A stretch of DNA of 64,000 nucleotides. It comes from Brevibacillus fluminis (GTDB taxonomy: Bacteria; Bacillota; Bacilli; Brevibacillales; Brevibacillaceae). This document shows positions 59,415 through 64,000 of the stretch, in pieces. Both the position numbers and the translations under genes were made by a program. A model generated the notes under the pieces. That model ran no database searches, was not told the DNA's origin, and saw only the letters and a program-made list of their open reading frames with translations. Where the stretch lies: NCBI RefSeq assembly GCF_003710825.1, contig NZ_RHHQ01000022.1, positions 1 through 64,000 on the forward strand, written 5' to 3'. How positions within the stretch are numbered: position 1 is the first letter of the stretch; every line of letters begins with the position of its first letter.

Positions 59415-60242
59415 TCACTGCGGCTCTAACTCAGTGGGGATGACAAAACGGTACCCCTTTTTTTCCAACTCAGTCAGGACTTCATCCAGCTCGTCAGCTG
59501 TCCACGTGCGGTCATGAAATAATATTGTCGCTCCAGGGTGGATGGTGGCTGAGACTTGTTTCGAGATCGCGTGCGGCTTTTTGTAGACGCGGGGTTCCCA
59601 GTCAAGCGAACCGACAGACCAATTGATGGACTGCATGCCATTTTTGCGGCAAACTTCCTCTGAGACAGGAGTGAAGGCGCCGTATGGCGGCCGAAAATAA
59701 AGGGGTTTTTTACCTGTAATGTCTTCAATGATCTGGCTGGTACTTTCGATTTCCTCACGTTGTTTTTCGGCAGAAATTTTTCTGAGATTCGGATGCGTAA
59801 AGCTGTGGTTACCAATTAAATGCCCGCGTTTTTCGATATCAAGCAACAGGTCAGCCTTGTTCGCTTTGATCGTGTAGCTTCCATCCGGATGCCTTTTCGC
59901 GAGCTGAATTCCGTTGACAAACCAAATTGCTTTTGCGTTGTGCTGATCAAGCACTTCGAGAATGTGTTTTGTCGTTGCTCCCAAAGGTCCATCATCAAAC
60001 GTGAGAAGCGCGATTTTTTGCTGATGGTCCGTGAAGTGCGCATGGATGCGGTAATCGGAAGAGTGGACCACATATCGCTGCGCAACAGCTTGAACGGGTT
60101 GAGGAGCAAGCGGTGGTATTTCTGTCTGGCTGACGGAAACCGGAAGCGCTTGTTCTTTAAATACATGAACAGTTTGCTGCGAACAGCCTGCAGCAATGCA
60201 AAGTGAAGCCAGCATGAGCAGAATGCGATCAGTTGGCTGCAT
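59415..60242 (-). CDS. Polysaccharide deacetylase lipoprotein
   Basis: This 275-residue carbohydrate esterase family 4 protein is exported by a lipoprotein signal with lipobox-like AAGC (Cys about 20). The NodB domain has TFDDGP (catalytic Asp and metal Asp), HSFTHP (metal His pair), RPPYGAF and the C-terminal ILFHD. Such enzymes N-deacetylate wall or exported polysaccharides; in spore formers some act on cortex or peptidoglycan. ATG 60242 follows GGAGGGA on the minus strand. It is divergent from the mecA-family gene with a 360-nt gap between. Confidence 0.88.
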   Translation of the reverse strand: MQPTDRILLMLASLCIAAGCSQQTVHVFKEQALPVSVSQTEIPPLAPQPVQAVAQRYVVHSSDYRIHAHFTDHQQKIALLTFDDGPLGATTKHILEVLDQHNAKAIWFVNGIQLAKRHPDGSYTIKANKADLLLDIEKRGHLIGNHSFTHPNLRKISAEKQREEIESTSQIIEDITGKKPLYFRPPYGAFTPVSEEVCRKNGMQSINWSVGSLDWEPRVYKKPHAISKQVSATIHPGATILFHDRTWTADELDEVLTELEKKGYRFVIPTELEPQ

Positions 60243-60325
60243 GGGAAGTCCCTCCTACGTATCGTATCACCGCTTTAGTCTTGCCTATTTGTGGGTAAAA
60301 ACACATAAGCTTTGAAAAAGAAGCT

Positions 60326-60362
60326 TTTCCTGGGAAAGGGTGATTCGCGTTTCCTGGGAAAG
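60326..60362. repeat. Direct repeat of a near-palindromic 13-mer in the deacetylase-mecA gap
   Basis: TTTCCTGGGAAAG occurs at 60326-60338 and again at 60350-60362, 24 bp apart. Each copy is nearly symmetric (TTTCC/GGGAAA). It is placed between two divergent genes, so it is operator-like. The rest of 60243-60602 shows no gene. Confidence 0.55.
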
Positions 60363-60441
60363 CGCAGAAAACGACAATCGTCGAATCTTCACCAAACATT
60401 TTGGCGAAACACTGGACGCGCTTGAAGGGGTGGTTGCCCTA

Positions 60442-60468
60442 TTGTCTTGTCCAAAATTATGGTATGAT
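60442..60468 (+). promoter_or_regulatory. Possible promoter of the mecA-family gene
   Basis: TGGTATGAT (60460-60468) is an extended -10; TTGTCT lies 15 bp upstream of TATGAT, a short spacer. It leaves a leader of about 130 nt. Confidence 0.4.
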
Positions 60469-60602
60469 AGGAGAAAATTCGTTCTCTCTTTTTCATGTCA
60501 GATGCGCTGCTGTGAAACAAGCACATCGATGAAGATGCGGAGAACCATTACAGGAGAGGATTCATACCCTGTAATACGACTGGATGGCGAGGAGGGACAG
60601 TC

Positions 60603-61199
60603 ATGCGTGTAGAACGCCTTGGCCAAGACAAGATACGGATCTTTTTAACGTTTGACGATCTTTCGGAGCGAGGTATCGAGAAAGAGGACATGTGGCGTGA
60701 CATTCCGAAAGTACATGAACTGTTCAATGACATGATGGAACAGGCGTACCATGAACTGGGCTTTGAGGTGTCCGGACCGGTCGCTGTAGAGGTATTTGCC
60801 TTGCCGGCACAGGGGATGGTCGTGATTGTCACCCGTGGCAAATCGGGTGCCAAAAACGAGAAAGAGGAAGAATACGACGAAGATGTCTACGAGATGGAAG
60901 TAACGCTTGAAGAGAGCGATTTGATTCTTTATTCCTTTCGTGACTTTGAACATATGGTCGAAGCCTCGCACCGTATTAACGCGATGCTGACAAATGGTGG
61001 TTCCGCCTACTTCTATCAAGGGAAATATTATCTTGTACTTGAAGAGGTCGACCTCGATGAGGAGCGCTACAACAAGCTTATCGCAATATTATCCGAATAT
61101 GGCGAAGCGACGCCGACGACAGTGTACGTACTCGAAGAGTACGGGAAGGTTGTCATTGCAGATGATGCTGTCAAAGAAATTTGTAGACGATTCCGATAA
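60603..61199 (+). CDS. mecB: MecA/YpbH family adaptor protein
   Basis: This 198-residue ClpC adaptor begins MRVERLGQDKIRIFLTFDDL, the typical MecA N-terminal substrate-binding domain. An acidic linker follows (about 82-98, KEEEYDEDVYE), then a ClpC-binding C-terminal domain (about 100-198). Adaptors of this family direct ComK or Spx-type proteins to ClpCP. The position next to gudB and the flavoprotein fits ypbH (mecB) more than mecA of B. subtilis, but the paralogue assignment is uncertain. GGAGGGAC precedes the ATG. Confidence 0.88.
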   Translation: MRVERLGQDKIRIFLTFDDLSERGIEKEDMWRDIPKVHELFNDMMEQAYHELGFEVSGPVAVEVFALPAQGMVVIVTRGKSGAKNEKEEEYDEDVYEMEVTLEESDLILYSFRDFEHMVEASHRINAMLTNGGSAYFYQGKYYLVLEEVDLDEERYNKLIAILSEYGEATPTTVYVLEEYGKVVIADDAVKEICRRFR

Positions 61200-61222
61200 A
61201 AGCAAGCCTACACAAAAACAAA

Positions 61223-61267
61223 GCATCCCATGCCGCTGCAAGTGCAGTGTGCCCGGGATGCTTTTTC
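61223..61267. terminator. Convergent terminator between mecB and the deacetylase gene
   Basis: GCATCCC and GGGATGC arms enclose an inner CTGCA/TGCAG stem. T runs occur downstream on the plus strand and A-rich DNA upstream, so it can act in both directions. Confidence 0.85.
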
Positions 61268-61274
61268 TTTTTTC

Positions 61275-62024
61275 TTATTCGATTCCGGTGAACAAATCGT
61301 CTTCCTTACCATTCAGCGTGTATTCTGGGATGTTGGTCCATTTGAGCAAATATGAGTTGGTTATCGGTACATTGCGTGTATCCCCCTCCAAAACGCCAGG
61401 AAAAACTGCGTTCACAGAAAGGTGCTGGGTCTTGTGGGCGCGCAGCGCTTCGCCGACCACGACAGCTGCATCGGCGGAGGTAATCTCGGTGGTAATCGCT
61501 TCTGGTGAATCAGTAAATATCTGACGGCCCGCTGGAGTCGGGAGGGCGGATGACCGTGTCACGTGATAAAGCTTGCGTACCGAATTGTCGCCAGCTGGAA
61601 TCGACGAAACGGCTTCATCTGTCGCGGCAGAGATCGCCTTGTGATCCGGATGCCCGGAGATGCCGTGGGAGGCAAAAGTGATGACCACCTGAGGCTTTGT
61701 CGTCTGAATCGCGGAGACGATGTGCGCAGCAAGCTCGGCTCGTGGTACATCGGACAAATGCTTATCTTCATAATCGAGCAGCTGCACTTTGTTGATGCCG
61801 AGCAGGCGGGCAGCGTTCAAAAGCTCACCCTCCCGAAAGAACGGGAGCTCGTCTTGTGTACAGAGCGGAGGCTCTCCAGGCTTGCCTGCTTGGCCTCGTG
61901 TGGCGCACAGCAAAGTAATCTCGGCTTGGTGTTCGTTGTGGTATTTGGCAATCGTGATGCCGGTTGCAAATGTTTCATCGTCAGGGTGTGCGAACACAAG
62001 CAATATGCGTTTGGCAGACATCAT
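61275..62024 (-). CDS. bshB2: PIG-L family deacetylase, probable bacillithiol biosynthesis BshB
   Basis: This 249-residue LmbE/PIG-L deacetylase has the zinc and catalytic signature AHPDDE at about residues 12-17, a second GHPDH motif (about 120-124) and SHGIS just before it. The family includes BshB, which deacetylates GlcNAc-malate in bacillithiol synthesis, and Mca-like amidases of thiol conjugates. Length and N-terminus resemble the BshB2 form. It follows GGAGG by 7 nt. A TATAAT lies upstream on the minus strand without a good -35 element. Confidence 0.8.
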   Translation of the reverse strand: MMSAKRILLVFAHPDDETFATGITIAKYHNEHQAEITLLCATRGQAGKPGEPPLCTQDELPFFREGELLNAARLLGINKVQLLDYEDKHLSDVPRAELAAHIVSAIQTTKPQVVITFASHGISGHPDHKAISAATDEAVSSIPAGDNSVRKLYHVTRSSALPTPAGRQIFTDSPEAITTEITSADAAVVVGEALRAHKTQHLSVNAVFPGVLEGDTRNVPITNSYLLKWTNIPEYTLNGKEDDLFTGIE

Positions 62025-62258
62025 TAACGAACCTCCTATGCAAGAATTGAAAGGATGTGGGTTATTCTATAAATGTATTATACAAGATTGAAAGCAGGTC
62101 GAGCTCACAAAAACCGAATTAGGGAAAACCCTTGTGATTTCAAGAGTTTTCTGAAATGAGCGAAACTATTTACAGAGTAATTTAATGCTTCTCTTTCCCC
62201 AAGCAAGCGTGTATACTTAACGATGGATTGACCGATTACATTTTTGAGGTGGTACAAA

Positions 62259-63551
62259 ATGGGTAATCACGAAGTGGTAACCGGAAACACCCAAGGTACG
62301 GAGAAGCAAACGGAGAGTCTGAATCTCCTAACTTCGACGCAAACGGTGATCAAAGAGGCGTTAGAGAAATTAGGTTACCAAGAATCGATGTACGAACTGT
62401 TGAAGGAGCCGTTGCGCGTACTAACTGTTCGTATCCCAGTTCGCATGGATAACGGTGAGGTAAAAGTATTTACAGGCTATCGCGCACAACATAATGATGC
62501 TGTTGGCCCAACAAAAGGAGGAATTCGCTTCCATCCTGAGGTTAGTGAGGATGAAGTGAAAGCGCTCTCTATTTGGATGAGCCTGAAAGCCGGTATCGTT
62601 GATTTGCCATACGGCGGCGGTAAAGGCGGCATCATTTGCGATCCTCGCGAGATGTCTTTCCGTGAATTAGAGCGTTTGAGCCGCGGGTATGTTCGTGCGG
62701 TGAGCCAAATCGTTGGTCCGACCAAAGACATTCCAGCACCAGACGTATTTACAAACTCTCAAATCATGGCGTGGATGATGGATGAGTACAGTCGCATCCG
62801 TGAGTTCGATTCGCCGGGCTTCATCACTGGCAAACCGATTGCACTTGGCGGTTCGCATGGTCGTGAAACCGCTACGGCAAAAGGGGTAACCATCTGCATC
62901 CGCGAAGCGCTGAAACGCCGCAACATCGACCTGAAAAACGCCCGCGTGGTGGTACAAGGGTTCGGTAATGCCGGAAGCTACCTGTCCAAGTTCCTGCATG
63001 ATGCCGGGGCGAAAGTGGTCGGTATCTCCGATGCGTACGGTGCACTGCATGATCCAAACGGCTTGGATATTGATTACTTGCTGGATCGCCGCGATTCCTT
63101 CGGTACTGTCACCAAGCTGTTCACCAACACGATTACGAACAAAGAGCTGTTGGAGTTGGATTGCGACATTTTGGTACCTGCAGCGATCGAGAACCAAATC
63201 ACTGCGGAAAATGCGCATAACATCAAAGCTTCCATCGTTTGTGAAGCAGCAAACGGGCCTACGACTTTGGAAGCAACCAAAATCCTCACCGAGCGCGGCA
63301 TCCTGCTGGTGCCTGACGTACTGGCAAGCGCTGGTGGCGTAACCGTTTCGTACTTTGAATGGGTACAAAACAACCAAGGTTACTACTGGACGGAAGAAGA
63401 AGTGGAAGAGAAGTTGGAGAAAGTGATGGTCAAATCCTTCGAAAACGTATATTCCCTTTCCCAAACTCGCCGTGTCGACATGCGTTTGGCTGCTTACATG
63501 GTGGGCGCACGCAAAATGGCAGAAGCATCCCGCTTCCGCGGCTGGGTCTAA
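62259..63551 (+). CDS. gudB: Glutamate dehydrogenase (GudB/RocG type)
   Basis: This 430-residue catabolic NAD-dependent glutamate dehydrogenase has the substrate-domain lysines in GPTKGGIRFHP and LPYGGGKGGI. The catalytic Asp is in DIPAPDVFTNS, and the Rossmann motif is VVQGFGNAGSYL. In the B. subtilis laboratory strain gudB carries a 9-bp tandem duplication that inactivates it. Here the equivalent site reads SEDEVKALSIWM once, so the enzyme should be active. ATG 62259 follows GAGGTGG; a longer TTG frame from 62244 is unlikely. The 234-nt gap upstream contains TATACT at 62212 without a clear -35. Confidence 0.95.
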   Translation: MGNHEVVTGNTQGTEKQTESLNLLTSTQTVIKEALEKLGYQESMYELLKEPLRVLTVRIPVRMDNGEVKVFTGYRAQHNDAVGPTKGGIRFHPEVSEDEVKALSIWMSLKAGIVDLPYGGGKGGIICDPREMSFRELERLSRGYVRAVSQIVGPTKDIPAPDVFTNSQIMAWMMDEYSRIREFDSPGFITGKPIALGGSHGRETATAKGVTICIREALKRRNIDLKNARVVVQGFGNAGSYLSKFLHDAGAKVVGISDAYGALHDPNGLDIDYLLDRRDSFGTVTKLFTNTITNKELLELDCDILVPAAIENQITAENAHNIKASIVCEAANGPTTLEATKILTERGILLVPDVLASAGGVTVSYFEWVQNNQGYYWTEEEVEEKLEKVMVKSFENVYSLSQTRRVDMRLAAYMVGARKMAEASRFRGWV

Positions 63552-63560
63552 ACCAGAACG

Positions 63561-63597
63561 AAAAAACCTCTCACGGAGTGATCCTGAGAGGTTTTTT
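63561..63597. terminator. Bidirectional terminator between gudB and ansA
   Basis: AAAAAACCTCTCA and TGAGAGGTTTTTT form a 13-bp arm pair. It serves the converging gudB and asparaginase genes. Confidence 0.93.
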
Positions 63598-63619
63598 GTT
63601 TGTCATTCATTCAAAAGAA

Positions 63620-64000
63620 TTAGTGCTCGAACATTTCTTGAAGCTGCTTGAAATCGTTTGTCGTTTGAAGAGTCACCATCAGCTTCAGGCGCGCTTTTTG
63701 GCCATTCAGCCCATTGGAGAAGATGACGCCCAATTGCTTCAGCTTTTTGCCGCCACCCTCGTAGTCGTACACATCTTGCACTTGTCCGTTAAAGCAGCGC
63801 GAAACCATGACGATTGGCGTTCCTTTTTCAATCAATTGCGCAAGAACAGGCACGATCGCAGGTGGGAGGTTGCCGAGTCCCAACGCTTCGATGACGACGC
63901 CGTCAATGGCATCATCAAGCAAAAATTGCAGCCAGCGCGGGTCCATTCCAGCGACAGCTTTGCAAAGCGGAATATTCGCATTTGCATGAGCAATTGAATA
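63620..64000 (-). CDS. ansA: L-asparaginase, 5' part outside the window
   Basis: This is the C-terminal 126 residues of a type I/II asparaginase; the gene continues beyond the right edge. The visible part has the domain-2 pattern DGVVIEALGLGNLPP, then MVSRCFNGQVQDVYDYEGG. The C-terminal regulatory helices follow. The conserved ASN_GLN_ASE N-terminal motif (TGGTI) is not in view. With gudB it converts asparagine and aspartate-linked carbon to glutamate metabolism (inference). The frame stays open to base 64000 without a stop. Confidence 0.9.
   Translation of the reverse strand, partial: YSIAHANANIPLCKAVAGMDPRWLQFLLDDAIDGVVIEALGLGNLPPAIVPVLAQLIEKGTPIVMVSRCFNGQVQDVYDYEGGGKKLKQLGVIFSNGLNGQKARLKLMVTLQTTNDFKQLQEMFEH

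Overview
The window is about 64 kb of chromosome from an endospore-forming Bacillales bacterium. A Brevibacillus-like Paenibacillaceae member fits best, but the genus is inferred from gene content and order rather than measured. It carries three core sporulation blocks (spoIIM; dacF-spoIIAA-spoIIAB-sigF followed by a seven-gene spoVA operon; dacB-spmA-spmB) in an order close to Bacillus subtilis. I see no rRNA, tRNA, prophage, insertion sequence or CRISPR array.

Layout. 1-2.5 kb: a secreted four-module surface protein ending in a copper-amine-oxidase-N-like domain. 2.6-7.2 kb: methylmalonyl-CoA epimerase, acyl-CoA carboxyltransferase, an M20 tripeptidase and a DUF3866 protein. 7.1-9.8 kb: a small divergent gene that looks like mciZ, then nudF, an endonuclease Q-like gene and spoIIM. 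9.8-14.1 kb: fur with its own Fur box, yqzK, xerD, deoB, punA and the 3' fossil of a pyrimidine-nucleoside phosphorylase gene. 14.2-22.9 kb: an Lrp/AsnC regulator, an oppABCDF peptide importer and a chemoreceptor, all inserted relative to the B. subtilis order. 22.9-31.1 kb: dacF, spoIIA operon and spoVA operon, with sequence matches to SigF, SigH and SigG promoters. 31.2-36.3 kb: lysA, a c-di-GMP GGDEF-EAL-CBS-GGDEF protein, cyclophilin and an M50 protease. 36.4-48.2 kb: scpAB, dacB-spmAB, rluB, resABCDE and a HAD hydrolase. 48.2-51.5 kb: a fossil of a histidine-phosphatase gene, then serA and a class V aminotransferase on the minus strand behind a T-box leader whose apparent specifier is a serine codon. 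51.6-54.2 kb (minus): an HD-GYP protein with a degenerate HD motif, ferredoxin and an unknown membrane protein. 54.3-64 kb: ypbB-recQ-CPBP-LysM, a thioredoxin-reductase-like flavoprotein, polysaccharide deacetylase, a MecA-family adaptor, a BshB-like deacetylase, gudB and the 3' part of an asparaginase gene.

How the genes work together. Forespore sigma F is made and held by SpoIIAA/SpoIIAB under an apparent SigH promoter. SigF/SigG-type promoters then serve dacF and the spoVA dipicolinic-acid channel operon. MciZ would block FtsZ in the mother cell, and SpoIIM, SpmA, SpmB, DacB and DacF act in engulfment, core dehydration and cortex modification. ResABC with ResDE couples cytochrome c maturation to redox signalling. 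SerA and the adjacent aminotransferase form a serine-synthesis operon that senses uncharged tRNA.

Nothing here is clearly a wholly new system. The most useful non-obvious items are the unannotated mciZ-like gene, the two gene fossils that kept their terminators, the serine T-box, the sporulation promoters that fix gene starts, and the HD to FD change in the HD-GYP protein.
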